In this document: positions 1 to 11,400 of the stretch, in pieces | Layout of the letters: each line of letters begins with the position of its first letter | Position numbering within the stretch: position 1 is the stretch's first letter | Assembly (NCBI RefSeq): GCF_932526225.1 | Contig: NC_064043.1 | Location: 16,304,085-16,368,084 of the forward strand | DNA: 64,000 bases | Origin: Nematostella vectensis | Lineage: Eukaryota > Cnidaria > Anthozoa > Actiniaria > Edwardsiidae | Direction: 5' to 3' | The notes under the pieces: model-generated | Told to the model about the DNA's origin: nothing | The model's database searches: none | The model's input: only the letters and a program-made list of their open reading frames with translations | Made by a program: the position numbers and the translations under genes

Positions 1-163
1 TCCGTTTCACCGTAAGCTGTTCTTTTTTTAGTAAAAGAAAGTATTGAAGTTATTGTAAAACTTACTCTGGTCGTCACAACAGGCTGTTGGGACACATTAT
101 CGATTCAGAAATTTAATTTATGTAAGTATGGAAAAATTATAGTCGCCCCGAGGAATCGTGAAT

Positions 164-412
164 TTATTTTGCACAACTACAACTTTGAATAACATCCACG
201 AGCGCGGCTACAAAAGGAGCTTTGCGTCGGGTTGCTCCGGGCAGTTGAAGCTCCAGCTCTTTGCAGATAGTGGAAAGGGTGGCCACTGAAAGAGAGGTGA
301 GCCTGGACCTGGAGTATAAGTGGCACAGGTGGATGCCGTTCGCTTCTATCGGGTGACTTAGTTGGCACTCATCTAGGATGGCAGCTCTCGTACGGAAGTA
401 GGCGGTTTCCTC
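164..412 (-). pseudogene. In-frame C-terminal continuation with SAP-like fold, beyond a premature TAG
   Basis: Reading on after the TAG at 413-415 without changing frame gives 82 codons ending TAA at 164-166. It contains SHPIEANGIHLCHLYSRSRL, then LSTICKELELQLPGATRRKA and DVIQSCSC. The helix-loop-helix (leader, L-x-x-ICKELEL, RRKAPFVAAL) resembles a SAP DNA-binding motif, and I recall a Cys-Ser-Cys end in intact members of the family. The change to TAG therefore probably truncates this copy. Confidence 0.5.
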
Positions 413-1062
413 CTACGCAGCCTCTACTGCCTCCGCATCCTGTGCCGTTCCCTCGGACATTTTACTTTTTGCTGATTTCCGGGAAAAGAACGCCTGTACT
501 TGGCCTGGTGTAAGGAACTCGCTGATTATGAATCGGCGTTCCCCTGTCACTCCTCTAGCGTACCGCATCTTCTGAGAGACGGTGCCGGGTTCCATCTTGT
601 GGCCGGTCTCCTGTCCCCGGTCGAACATCTCATCCAAGAAGGCCTTCTGGTCTGCCGTGAAGCGGACGGTTTTCTTGCTTCCCTTGATCGCCCATCCTTG
701 CGGCGATATAGAAGTGCGGCTTGTTGATTCTAACACGTCGCTCCCAATAGATGGTACGACCCGCCCCTCCCCGACTACTTTTTGGTGGTAGCCAAGCTTG
801 GCCCGGTCAAACAGGCATTGCCGTTCTTGGGCAAACTCGCATTTGCCGTACTGTGTGTGCCGGTCTAACCAGGCCAAGCGTGTATAGCTTTTCACGCAGC
901 CGTCTACTGGACAACAGAATAGCTTTGTGGGCTCTTCCTCACTGCTGACTGCGGGTCCTGGCTCAGCGGCTGTCACCGTGCGCTCAACAGCACGCTTGAT
1001 GTCGACGAATTCCCCGTCACTGAATGAGCCCGGAAAAGTTGAAATCGCTTGGTCAATAGTCA
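413..1062 (-). CDS. Exon 6: C2H2-like finger and basic DNA-binding-like region, ending at TAG
   Basis: Acceptor CTTTCAG (AG at 1064-1063); two phase nucleotides complete a codon with the G left by exon 5. It holds a finger of spacing C-x4-C-x12-H-x5-C (CPVDGC ... HTQYGKC) and then a helical block FTADQKAFLDEMFDRGQET, followed by ARGVTGERRF and EFLTPGQVQAFFSR. The frame ends at TAG (413-415), but the following 82 codons in the same frame also look coding. The finger and the final block suggest DNA binding. Confidence 0.6.
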
Positions 1063-1244
1063 CTGAAAGGGAGAACAAAATAAGTTAAATCGCTATCTGA
1101 TTAAAATGCCATCCACTTAATCCCCCCCCCGACTATCTGAAGCGGCGTCGGACACCCCACCCTCCTTGATTTCTTAGGAATATGTTAACATATATATGTA
1201 CTTGGCCTGTGAGATAAGTGAAAAAGAAATGTGCCTTTACTAAC

Positions 1245-1575
1245 CCTTGAGCTGGGTCCAGCTGAAAGTCTTTCCCACACCAACGTCAAAGGCTTTCCAC
1301 ATGGTTAGCTCATCGGCACCCACTACAAAGTTGTTCATGCTGCTAATGTTAGGGATTCTGGGTGAGAGAACAGGAGATAAGATGCTTGCATCCACGAGAG
1401 CGACTCGGACCCCGGGAATCCCACCACAAGACAGCATGGCAGTCCGAAGATCCGATGGCGTAACAACATCATGACCCTCGTTGATATAGCGGCGGATGTG
1501 GGCTTTTATTGTCGAGGCCTTCCTGTCACAAGCCGCTTTACCTCCCTGAGGGTCGCTGAAGTCTACCCGCTGCAC
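1245..1575 (-). CDS. Exon 5: DFSDPQGGKAACDR block
   Basis: Acceptor CTTAAG (AG at 1577-1576) and donor AAGG|GTTAGT (GT at 1244-1243). The 331 nt start in phase 0 and end in phase 1. It begins VQRVDFSDPQGGKAACDRK and continues into a stretch of about 90 residues ending FSWTQLK. The G-K-x-x-C-D pattern after an aspartate recalls the late acidic motif region of several transposase families. That comparison is from memory and unproven. Confidence 0.6.
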
Positions 1576-1914
1576 CTTAAGAGTAAAAACAGTTTCACGG
1601 ATTGGAACAATTATGCAACAAGGATTGAAGTTGAATATTGCCACCTGTGCCTTCCTTGAACAAGCCAATCAGTTAAAATTTCTCCGTATTCTCCATTTGC
1701 GTTGCTAATGAATGCGTAAGGGGCGAGCAATCCCTTCACCCCTCCATCAAATGTGGGTCATATACTATTAAAAGCTCTTCAAATATTGATCCTATGGCTA
1801 CGCAAGCCACCTCCCCCCCCCATCCTTATGCTATCCTGTCTAAGACTTTATATAAGGAAGTAAGCGCTTATACGTGTAATTACCCATCTGCGATAAGCGA
1901 TTACTGTGCCTTAC

Positions 1915-2580
1915 CTTGATGCCTGTTAATAAGCTCAAGGATCGACAGGCGGCGATCATGGACGCACTATGATAGCATCCTGCATTATCTTGCCTGTAGT
2001 ATGCCGTTGTCAATTCCGGGCATTCACTCTTGACTGTTGCTAGCGTATGCCTCATGATGCTGACGACAACAGAGCTATCCTGACTGCAGTTCTCCACGAT
2101 ATGTACAAATGCCTGGTGCCTCAGACTGCCGTCCGCGTTTCTCCGAATGACTACACTGATGTGCCAGGAAATTCCTCGCTTTCCAAACCAGTCGGCCTGT
2201 GTCTCGCGGTATTTCTGGGGTAGGAATTTCATGGCCCAATCTTGAAATACAAGGATCTCATCTGGGCCCATCTCTTCTAGCGTCATGTGGCGGGGTTTAT
2301 CCTGCTGTATGGACCTTAGCTGGTGCGCCTTCCACGCGTCAATTGCGGTGCAAGACAGGCTATAGGCAAACATGATGTCATCGCGCACGTCAGGTTGCAG
2401 TGTGGAGGCTGATGTTATGGCCGATTCGATCTTCATTAACACGCCCTTGAGGTCCTCACATGATGCGCAGAGGAGATCGTGCGGGTGGTCACAAGCTGAG
2501 GCGAGTAAGGGGTCGCTGGTATCACTGAGGGCGTGTGTGATGCAATGGTCCGCCACCAAAGAGGAAGCAGTAACATGAAC
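1915..2580 (-). CDS. Exon 4: RNase H-like core block (DWFGKRGISWHI, RQDNAGCYH)
   Basis: Acceptor CAAAG (AG at 2582-2581) and donor AAG|GTAAGG (GT at 1914-1913). The 666 nt are exactly 222 codons, phase 0 to 0. The translation opens VHVTASSLVADHCITHAL, continues DWAMKFLPQKYRE then DWFGKRGISWHISVVIRR, and ends with a DNAGCYHSA segment and LLTGIK. The D-spacing and hydrophobic strands suggest a catalytic nuclease core of a DDE-type enzyme, but no family assignment can be made by eye. It is coding-like throughout, with no stop. Confidence 0.65.
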
Positions 2581-2703
2581 CTTTGAATAAATGATAATGC
2601 TTTAGTAAATGCATGCTTTAGTGTGGGCAAAAGTGCTTGTTTATGTTATTTATACGAAGGTTGGCCTGCTTTTTAAGGTTAATATTCATGGGCATGCATA
2701 TAC

Positions 2704-3809
2704 CTTATAGTCGGTTTTTATGTAGTGTTTCCCCGCTTTCAACCGTCGCTTGGAGTCTGTCACCCAAGCTACGCTGCAATGAATGCTGGTATCTTCAAGC
2801 TGCCCCACGATGTCAACCAAGTCATCAAAACTCTTGGCGCCGTCGGCGGCAATGTAATCTAGCCCCTGCAAGGACCTCCGGACTGATGCGGAGCATACTG
2901 TAAGTAGTCGTCTTACGGTTGATTCGCTGAAGGGTATCAGTGCGGACTCCTCACAGTACTGCTGATATTGTTTGTAGATTCTTATAGGAATCAAACAGCG
3001 AATGACATTCGGTGTTTCTAGCACCCTTCCATCCATGAGGCGTAGGTGTCGTTGACCATACGGCAGGTCTTGGATCACGTGTGGGCTTGTGATGAATGAC
3101 AAGAAGTGATCTAGTCTCGAATCATCGATCCGCACCCTGTTGATCGATCTTTTAGGGACAGCTGCCCCGCGGCCGTGTTCAATGATGTGTCGACGTGCTA
3201 TGCTGTATCGATACTCGGTCAGTCCCGGGATGAATGATCGGAGTTGAGCTAGAGGAACCAGGTCCGCCATGATGGCCAAAATCTGTCGCCTTGCACTCCA
3301 GCTTTCAGCATTGCGATATGTCTCTGCCAAGGCCTCAAGGTACTTGGTATCTACACCACTTTTGACGCCCAAACGATGCTCTACTTCCTGCGAGGCTAGG
3401 ACGGTTCGCCAAAGACTTCCGGCATCTTCAGGAGAAATAACTTCAACCACTGAAGATATTGCAGTCCCCGCCTTTTGTACATTTACATTTCTTGCACGCT
3501 CACCAAGATCATACCATTTTTTCTTTGGTTTCCCGATTCTGACATCAGAATGCCCACACAGGAGTAGCAATTCATTGAGCTTTTGAAGTCGGACATCGGT
3601 TTCGTCGACATCGCTAGAGGATGATGGAGTGCTCAGGTCATCCGATAAAATAAAGGTAGGGTCTTCTAGCGTCAGATGCCCAATCGCCTCCGTCAAAGAA
3701 TCATTGCTTCCGCCACTTTGAAGTTCCTCAGCCTTTGAAAAAAAGATTGATGGTTGCATGTATATCATTTCGTTTGAAAATTTTCTAATGATTTTACCGT
3801 ATTTATTAT
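2704..3809 (-). CDS. Exon 3: large central exon of the repeated family
   Basis: Acceptor TTATAG (AG at 3811-3810) and donor AAG|GTATAT (GT at 2703-2702). The 1106 nt give 368 codons after two phase nucleotides. The middle is Ser/Asp-rich and then basic. The C-terminal part carries GLDYIAADGAKSFDDL and AWVTDSKRRLKAGKHYIKTDYK, which run directly into the next exon. A weaker alternative acceptor at 3734-3733 (TTCAAAG) would break the phase with exon 2. No named domain is recognisable; the conserved D-containing block could be the first acidic region of an RNase H-like fold. Confidence 0.6.
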
Positions 3810-4600
3810 CTATAAGATAAGTGGCGCATCCAGAGAGTTCACCCCACCTCCTCGTTAAATTCCACAAATTTATTTCCCTCTTTGATAACTTATTTCACAT
3901 CTATTCACATTGTTGCACTGCCCCGTCCCCTCAAGATATATTAGATCGTCGCAGTATTGTACATTCTGACATTTCTCCATTAATTTTCTATCCTGTTGAT
4001 AGTTTCAGGTGCAATGTCATTACATACCGCTGGCTCGTCTTCAAAACTGGATTTTGTAGTAGATGTTGAAGATACGGCTGGCACGTTACTCAATGACCGA
4101 TTACCGCCCTCGCCATGATGCGTTTTCTCAATCTTTAAAATAAAGAGGCGTCAACGTCAATACAACAGATGCTATTGAAGAGATGGCTATGATATTCAGT
4201 TTGATTCTATTCTAATTTTTTGCCACCTTATATTATTTTCTATGGGAAAGGTAAGATAGGTGGGACTATGTTAAATTAGCTGTTTGTGAGGCTATTTTTT
4301 ATTGTTATACTAGTTATTCGTGCTATTTAATAATTAAAATCCAATGTCGGAAAGGAACGTTGACTCGGAAAGAAATGTAACGGCCTCGATTGCTACGTAC
4401 CAAAAGTTCTGAACTGGTTGTTACATCCAGAGGCGTGCCCGCTCGAGGTAAAGATCCGGGGAAAAATGACAACTCGCCTCGGCATCTCCTGCAAATTCCT
4501 ACACAAAAAGTAAAGTGTAAGATACCAGACGCTTCGATTCCCCTCTCTCCCTGCGAGGTAAAACTATTCTTTCAAATTACAAGTGATATGGACTACTCAC

Positions 4601-4819
4601 GTGATCCAACAGGCACGAGGTGCCCGGTTTGCTTAAAAAACTGCTCTGACTGCAACAGAGTGATAGATGCCTTGTCGACTTTCTCCTTTTTTCCATGGCT
4701 CGCAAATGTAGCTGGGACTGAGCACAGTGTCTTGTGACAGCGGTATCTGATGCCGTAAGAGTCACGGTGACGGGGACAAACAGTAAGACTGAGAAATTCC
4801 TCGGTGCACACAAATATCC
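4601..4819 (-). CDS. Exon 2: Cys/His-containing segment (CPRHRDSYGIRYRC ... VPVGS)
   Basis: Bounded by acceptor TTAG at 4823-4820 and a perfect donor GTGAGT from 4600. Length is 219 nt, phase 1 to phase 1, joining both neighbours in frame. It encodes a segment with C-x2-H spacing, KTLCSVP, and TGHLVPVGS near the end. I recall this block preceding the same downstream exons in multi-copy cnidarian proteins. The Cys/His pattern may bind metal, but that is a guess. Confidence 0.5.
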
Positions 4820-4935
4820 CTAACGATGAGACCGTAAAAAAAAAAAAAACATTACTGAAATTTATTACATCGAGAAGCAACATCACTTAGCAAACTCCTC
4901 CCTCGATGATCACCACAATAATCAAGCAAACTTAC

Positions 4936-5149
4936 CGACTCTTGCTAAAAGCAACTGTGATTCTGTCTGCAAGGCACTGTCCTTAATTCCAAGATGAGTC
5001 TTGTGAGCTCGAATGTCTTTATTACATGTTCTTATAATAACACACTCTGTATTCGCGGGGTTGTCTAAACTAGATCCGCATGGACCCTCAGCGTGCGAGG
5101 AAAACCCGCAGGTAATCATGAGCTTGAGTGTCTTTACATAGAACTCCAA
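4936..5149 (-). CDS. Exon 1 of the model
   Basis: Open minus-strand frame ending at a consensus donor (GTCG followed by GTAAGT at 4935-4930), phase 1. The frame opens with a TTG codon; an acceptor-like TTAG lies just upstream at 5159-5162, so the exon may start at 5158 and not be the first. It encodes about 71 residues with several cysteines and no domain I recognise. The phase-1 end matches the phase of the next exon (4819), which is the main support. Confidence 0.45.
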
Positions 5150-5158
5150 GTAATCTAA

Positions 5159-6579
5159 CGATTAGAGGATCTGCGAATCTTTATCAGTATTGCAATTGGC
5201 TATGTGACATTGATAGACAGTCAGAGGCCGCCACACGGTTTTTGACTGTTTATACAAACGACTTATTTAATCAGCGGCTTCGCCCATCCCTTTGTTACGG
5301 TGTAAAAAAACATTTGTTCCTATTAAAAGTGTGATATTTTGTCCAGATTGAATAAACAGCTATCGTCTTCTCTGGGATGTTTGTTTGGAAGATTACTCAA
5401 GTGGCTTTTATAAATCAATATCTGTATTTCACTGAAACCCAAAATTATCTGGCAAAACACGTATTACTGAGGTATAAGTTAACGCGCGAACAGAGATGTA
5501 ACCTCAATTTACCTGGAGAATGGGAATTGGTTGGTAATATTGAAAACAATAGTCGAAAAGTATCAACTGTTATTTGTTTTTCTTCCTTTCTTTTTATGTA
5601 ACGAATAACAGAACGCTGTTTTTTTTTCAGAGGTAAATAAATTAACCCCTCGAATTTGCATAACAACACGACCGTAGAATGTGAAAGAATATAATAAAAT
5701 GCTTATAGAAAGAGGGATGGATAGAAATAATCAAATATAGGGAGATTAAAGAATAACTTTCGCGGGAAACAATTTGGAGATGCTCATGAAGCGGGAGAAT
5801 AAAGAACCGGAAGTTTGTAGGACATATTCTAATTAGTAACTTCTATCATGCATCAGATTTTAAACTGCAATGAAAATATAATCTTAAAAAGCATATAAAC
5901 AACACAGAGACAAGAATATTTGATGAAATACTAGCATTTTTAAGTATTATATTGCATCCTTTCTTTTCGGGAGTTTTATTATAATTGTTATTTATAAGTT
6001 TTTGGTAGCCAAGTGAATGTCGGCATTTGTTTATAATTAGGGTCAAGTGGGGGTCATATTTCGGCTTGTAAAAAAGTCGGATTTTATTTGCCCCTAAATT
6101 TTATTTCACATATCGAAAGCCAAAATGATGCTCTTTTCGATGAATGCAATCATTTTTGCCAAATCCACATCTCATCGGCGATATTACACGATTATGTCAA
6201 GGCTTTTCAAAGTCATCTAAAAACATAAAAAAAAAATAAAATCACCTAAAATAATAAGGTGCTGACAGAACAGCTTATCTTTCAGCCTGGGAGTTCTTTA
6301 TTATCTATACTTTAGGTTTATTCAAGCGGTAGTTGTTTTATCACGCTTTGCGATTTGATTTTTAGGCTTTTTGTGACAACCACAAAATTGTCTCAAATCC
6401 GGGTGCGGGAGACGAAAAATTACTTTTTGGCTTCTATCGCCAAAAATATTTATCCAAATTGCTTCAAACTTTCACAGGATACTGAGGTCACCCATACCTA
6501 TTACCAGTTTAATTTTGAGGTAGGGCGCCGAACGTTTATTTTTCCGAGAAATCTTGACGAACTGAGACGGCTGCTCTTC
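5159..6579. other. Intergenic, no gene seen
   Basis: AT-rich DNA with short random frames only. I see no exon with paired splice sites, no RNA gene and no obvious transposon. Confidence 0.5.
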
Positions 6580-6849
6580 AGGCAGAGCAATTCACCATTC
6601 GCAGTTTTTCATTTTTTTATATCTTCTCTCAATCGTTTGATTGCTTTCTTCAGAGCAGAAACAGACGAGACATAATTTACAAAGGATCACCCATTTATTC
6701 TCTTATCTGATTAACAAGACACGAGAAGATCAGATGAAAAAAAGATTTTTCTCATTAAAACTTAATAGATTATTTAATTTTTTCTATTATAATGATTGAT
6801 AAAAGAATTGCTTTAAAAGGAAATAAAAGCTCGGCATATATAAGCCTTG

Positions 6850-6857
6850 TATAAATA
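6850..6857 (+). promoter_or_regulatory. TATA box of type B module (TATAAATA), first of the array
   Basis: The sequence tataaatagggcaccc sits in a 45-bp block that repeats through the array. An ATG (atgtacaggc) follows 26-27 nt after the TATA start in every copy: ATGs at 6877, 8451, 10163, 11872, 12341, 13919, 14388, 15966, 16437, 18145, 18615, 20325, 20793, 22074, 23456 and 23927. Because a TATA-directed start site would fall at about that ATG, the ATG itself is probably not the start codon. Promoter function is inferred from sequence only. Confidence 0.45.
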
Positions 6858-7522
6858 GGGCACCCTTTTAAGGCCAATGTACAGGCTTGGCACCTTGAAG
6901 CGCGATTCCACAAATATAATTGAGTTAACTAGTATGCAAGTAAACTTTTGCCCTTGTGTGATTAGCGATTTTCAGATGAAGAAACATTATAACTATAACA
7001 TTAAAAAAGAAAGAATGATAACAACGGTAACATCCTTCCAAGCAGTTAAGGCAGGGCAATTCAAAATTCGCAGTTTTTTATTTTTTTATATCTTTTTTCA
7101 ATCGTTTGATTGCTTTGTTATAGAGCAGAAACAGACGAGACATAATTTACAAAGGATCACCCATTTATTGTCTCTTATCTGATTCACAAGACACGAGAAG
7201 ATCAGATGAAAAAAAGATTATATAACTATAAAATTAAAACAGAACGAATGATAACAATAGTAACATCTTCTTCGTGGCGTGTGCTACCTTATAGGAAACA
7301 GAGAAGTCCCAAGTATCTGAGAAACCATCTGCGATGTTAGTTGAAAATGAAAAACAAGGACGGAAACGAAGTTAAAGAAAAACTTAAAAACATTTGAAAA
7401 TCTTTTTGAATCTCAATTAGAAATATTTAAAGAATCAGACCGTGCGCACATAGGATCCAGTCACATCCCTGAAACTGGTTTTTCAACTCACGGTACTAGA
7501 CCGCTTGTTGACGTTTCTGGTC

Positions 7523-7740
7523 GGGACTAGATACCCCCCCGGTTAAGGCTAAGCAGGACAATCAGATTGTGATGCCGGAATTTTTTGACCCGAGGGACCA
7601 CATGCCTGCAAACTCTTTTATGGCATCCAAGGCAGAGCACCAGATAATACTAGATGGGTGGCCAGTCTTCAGCAATACCCAGTCAAGCAAGCCAAAAAAA
7701 GAAAATATGGCATGTAGTCGTGGGTGGGGGTCTCCTTAGT
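7523..7740 (+). other. Candidate plus-strand coding stretch, once per unit
   Basis: The frame reading WSGLDTPPVKAKQDNQ, MPEFFDPRDHMPANSF and AEHQIILDGWPVFSNTQ is open in every unit I checked (for example 19392-19613, where it is a listed open frame). An in-frame TGA lies just upstream. Neither end has a clear splice partner in phase with the downstream candidate. Composition is protein-like, but no family is recognised. Confidence 0.25.
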
Positions 7741-7896
7741 TTACATGGCTGTTGTCACGCATTACAACGCCCCAGCGAAAGAACGATCTATCCATCAAGT
7801 TTATCTCTTTACGATCCTTTGTTTATATTGCCAGTTTGTTGGGAGAACGTGGCATCTCGTCAACTAGTGAACACACTGCATCTCGAGGACTAGTGG

Positions 7897-8166
7897 TTAA
7901 TCAAAGTCAAGCTCTTCAATTTCCAACAATTCGCCAACAATTCTTGTGACTGTCCCCCAGCAGGCAAGGTCACCCCAGGTGGTGTGCTGTATATTGGGGA
8001 ACAAGGAGAATGGGTGGCCCCTGAACCCTGTCGGTTGTTCATAGAGTATTTCTTGGGCTGGGAAATTCTTACCCTTGGTAAGTAGCTTTTCCCCTATCAT
8101 TAACACATAATCTAAACATCTTATCTCAAAGATCCCAGGTACTTTCGGAAAACTAAAATCTTCAGG
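7897..8166 (-). other. Candidate coding exon on minus strand, repeated in most units
   Basis: After an acceptor-like tract (TTTATTATTTTAG, AG at 8168-8167) a frame of 89 codons opens with PEDFSFPKVPGIFEI, continues GEKLLTKGKNFPAQEILYEQ and ends EIEELDFD at a stop. Equivalent frames lie at 9607-9876, 11316-11585, 13363, 15411 and 17594; the copies near 19.9, 21.8 and 23.1 kb carry an in-frame TAA. Among the intact copies about half of the substitutions I could count are silent in this frame. No family is recognised. The opposite strand is also open, so the call is tentative. Confidence 0.3.
7960..8077 (+). other. Alternative candidate exon on plus strand in the same block
   Basis: A stretch bounded by a good acceptor (GACTGTCCCCCAG) and a consensus donor (CCTTG|GTAAGT at about 8078) is open in one frame, reading GKVTPGGVLYIGEQGEWV and RLFIEYFLGWEILTL. 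Substitutions among copies are mostly non-silent in this frame, which argues against it, but the splice signals are better than on the other strand. It recurs once per unit. Confidence 0.25.
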
Positions 8167-8424
8167 CTAAAATAATAAACATAGGCTGAGCAAATACTCC
8201 AGTCCAAAGCCAGTGAGAAAAAAAAAGAGAACAAATCAATCGTTTGATTGCTTTGTTCACTGCAGTACCAGACCAGATATAATTTACAGATGAAGATAAA
8301 GAATGAAGATGAAAAAATGATTTTTATCATTGTAACTTAATAGATTATTTATTTTTTTCTATTATAATTATCGATGAGAGATATGCTTTAAGAAGAAATA
8401 AAAGCTCGGCAAATATAAGTTTTG

Positions 8425-8432
8425 TATAAAAA
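8425..8432 (+). promoter_or_regulatory. TATA box of type A module (TATAAAAA)
   Basis: Variant module with tataaaaagggcaccc, homologous to the type B block and alternating with it in most units (A then B about 470 bp later). It differs upstream in its intron-like flank. Confidence 0.4.
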
Positions 8433-11400
8433 GGGCACCCTTTAAGGCCAATGTACAGGCTTGGCACCTTGAAGCGCGATGCCACAAATATAATTGAGTT
8501 AACTAGTATGCAAGTAAACTTTTGCCCTTGTGTGATTAGCGATTTTCAGATGAAGAAACATTATAACTATAACATTAAAAAAGAAAGAATGATAACAACG
8601 GTAACATCCTTCCAAGCAGTTAAGGCAGGGCAATTCAAAATTCGCAGTTTTTTATTTTTTTATATCTTTTTTCAATCGTTTGATTGCTTTGTTATAGAGC
8701 AGAAACAGACGAGACATAATTTACAAAGGATCACCCATTTATTGTCTCTTATCTGATTCACAAGACACGAGAAGATCAGATGAAAAAAAGATTATATAAC
8801 TATAAAATTAAAACAGAACGAATGATAACAATAGTAACATCTTCTTCGTGGCGTGTGCTACCTTATAGGAAACAGAGAAGTCCCAAGTATCTGAGAAACC
8901 ATCTGCGATGTTAGTTGAAGATGAAGAACAAGGACAGAAACGAAGTTAAAGAAAAACTTAAAAACATTTGAAAATCTTTTTGAATCTCAATTAGAAATAT
9001 TTAAAAAATAAGACCGTGCGCACATAGGACCCAGTCCCACCCCTGAAACTGATTTTTCAACTCACTTGCTTCTTCGTGGCGTGTGCTACCTAATAGCAAA
9101 CAGAGAAGGCCCAAGTATCTGAGACTGATTTCTCGACTCTCACTTGCCTCTTAGTGGCGTGTCCTACTTTATAGCAAACAGAGAAGTCCAAAATATCAAG
9201 CGGTACTAGACCGCTTGTTGACGTTTCTGGTCGGGACTGGATACTCCCCCGGTTAAGGCTAAGCAGGACAATCAGATTGTGATGCCGAAATTTTTTGACC
9301 CGAGGGACCACATGCCTGCAAACTCTTTTACGGCATCCAAGGCAGAGCACCAGATAATACTAGATGGGTGGCCAGTCTTCAGCAATACCCAGTCAAGCAA
9401 GCCAAAAAAAGAAAATATGGCATGTAGTCGTGGGTGGGGGTCTCCTTAGTTTACATGGCTGTTGTCACGCATTACAACGCCCCAGCGAAAGAACGATCTA
9501 TCCATCACGTTTATCTCTTTACGATCCTTTGTTTATATTGCCAGTTTGTTGGGAGAACGTGGCATCTCATCAACTAGTGAACACACTGCATCTTGAGGAC
9601 TAGTGGTTAATCAAAGTCAAGCACTTCAATTTCCATACAGTCGCCAACAATTCTTGTGACTGTCCCCCAGCAGGCAAGGTCACCCCAGGTGGTGTACTGT
9701 ATATTGGGGAACAAGGAGAATGGGTGGCCCCTGAACCCTGTCGGTTGTTCATAGAGTATTTCTTGGGCTGGGAAATTCTTACCCTTGGTAAGTAGCTTTT
9801 CCCCTATCATTAACACATAATCTAAACATCCTATCTCAAAGATCCCAGGTACCTTCGGAAAGCTAAAATCTTCAGGCTAAAAATAATAAACATAGGCTGA
9901 GCAAATACTCCAGTCCAAAGCCAGTGAGAAAAAAAAAGAGAACAAATCAATCGTTTGATTGCTTTGTTCACTGCAGTACCAGACCAGATATAATTTACAG
10001 ATGAAGGTAAAGAATGAAGATGAAAAAATGATTTTTATCATTGTAACTTAATAGATTATTTATTTTTTTCTATTATAATTATCGATGAGAGATATGCTTT
10101 AAGAAGAAATAAAAGCTCGGCAAATATAAGTTTTGTATAAAAAGGGCACCCTTTTAAGGCCAATGTACAGGCTTGGCATCTTGACGCGCGATGCCACAAA
10201 TATAATTGAGTTAACTAGTATGCAAGTAAACTTTTGCCCTTGTGTGATTAGCGATTTTCAGATGAAGAAACATTATAGCTATAAGATTAAAAAAGAAAGA
10301 ATGATAACAACAGTAGCATCCTTCCAAGCAGTTAAGGCAGAGCAATTCACCATTCGCAGTGTTTTATTTTTTTATATCTTTTTTCAATCGTTTGATTGCT
10401 TTGTTATAGAGCAGAAACAGACGAGACATAATTTACAAAGGATCACCCATTTATTGTCTCTTATCTGATTCACAAGACACGAGAAGGTCAGATGAAAAAA
10501 AGATTATATAACTATAAAATTAAAACAGAACGAATGATAACAGTACCATCTTCTTCGTGGCGTGTGCTACCTTATAGGAAACAGAGAAGTCCCAAGTATC
10601 TGAGAAACCATCTGCGATGTTAGTTGAAGATGAAGAACAAGGACAGAAACGAAGTTAAAGAAAAACTTAAAAACATTTGAAAATCTTTTTGAATCTCAAT
10701 TAGAAATATTTAAAAAATAAGACCGTGCGCACATAGGACCCAGTCCCACCCCTGAAACTGATTTTTCAACTCACTTGCTTCTTCGTGGCGTGTGCTACCT
10801 AATAGCAAACAGAGAAGGCCCAAGTATCTGAGACTGATTTCTCGACTCTCACTTGCCTCTTAGTGGCGTGTCCTACTTTATAGCAAACAGAGAAGTCCAA
10901 AATATCAAGCGGTACTAGACCGCTTGTTGACGTTTCTGGTCGGGACTGGATACTCCCCCGGTTAAGGCTAAGCAGGACAATCAGATTGTGATGCCGAAAT
11001 TTTTTGACCCGAGGGACCACATGCCTGCAAACTCTTTTACGGCATCCAAGGCAGAGCACCAGATAATACTAGATGGGTGGCCAGTCTTCAGCAATACCCA
11101 GTCAAGCAAGCCAAAAAAAGAAAATATGGCATGTAGTCGTGGGTGGGGGTCTCCTTAGTTTACATGGCTGTTGTCACGCATTACAACGCCCCAGCGAAAG
11201 AACGATCTATCCATCACGTTTATCTCTTTACGATCCTTTGTTTATATTGCCAGTTTGTTGGGAGAACGTGGCATCTCATCAACTAGTGAACACACTGCAT
11301 CTTGAGGACTAGTGGTTAATCAAAGTCAAGCACTTCAATTTCCATACAGTCGCCAACAATTCTTGTGACTGTCCCCCAGCAGGCAAGGTCACCCCAGGTG

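Larger units (their letters stand above)
164..5158 (-). pseudogene. Multi-exon transposon-derived-like gene with C2H2 finger, RNase H-like core and SAP-like tail; in-frame nonsense codon
   Basis: Six coding segments on the minus strand join with GT-AG signals and agreeing phases: 5149(or 5158)-4936, 4819-4601, 3809-2704, 2580-1915, 1575-1245 and 1062-413. They give about 1061 residues up to a TAG at 413-415. The same frame then stays open for 82 codons to a TAA at 164-166 and reads like the family's SAP-like C terminus, so I take the TAG as a disabling mutation. In order the protein has a Cys/His exon ending VPVGS, a long helical region, a block with DWFGKRGISWHI and RQDNAGCYH, a block with DFSDPQGGKAACDR, and a C2H2-like finger. 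I recall this architecture as a highly repeated uncharacterised family in cnidarian genomes. The D-rich blocks with GKxxCD resemble RNase H-fold transposases, which is inference. The first exon may be internal, because an acceptor-like TTAG precedes 5158 and no convincing ATG was found. Function unknown. Confidence 0.6.

Noticed and set aside
4390-4737. 115-codon plus-strand frame
   Set aside because: It is antisense to exon 2 of the minus-strand model, which has better splice and phase support.
9364-9603. 79-codon plus-strand frame in each array unit
   Set aside because: It overlaps two more protein-like frames and has no signal, domain or splice support.
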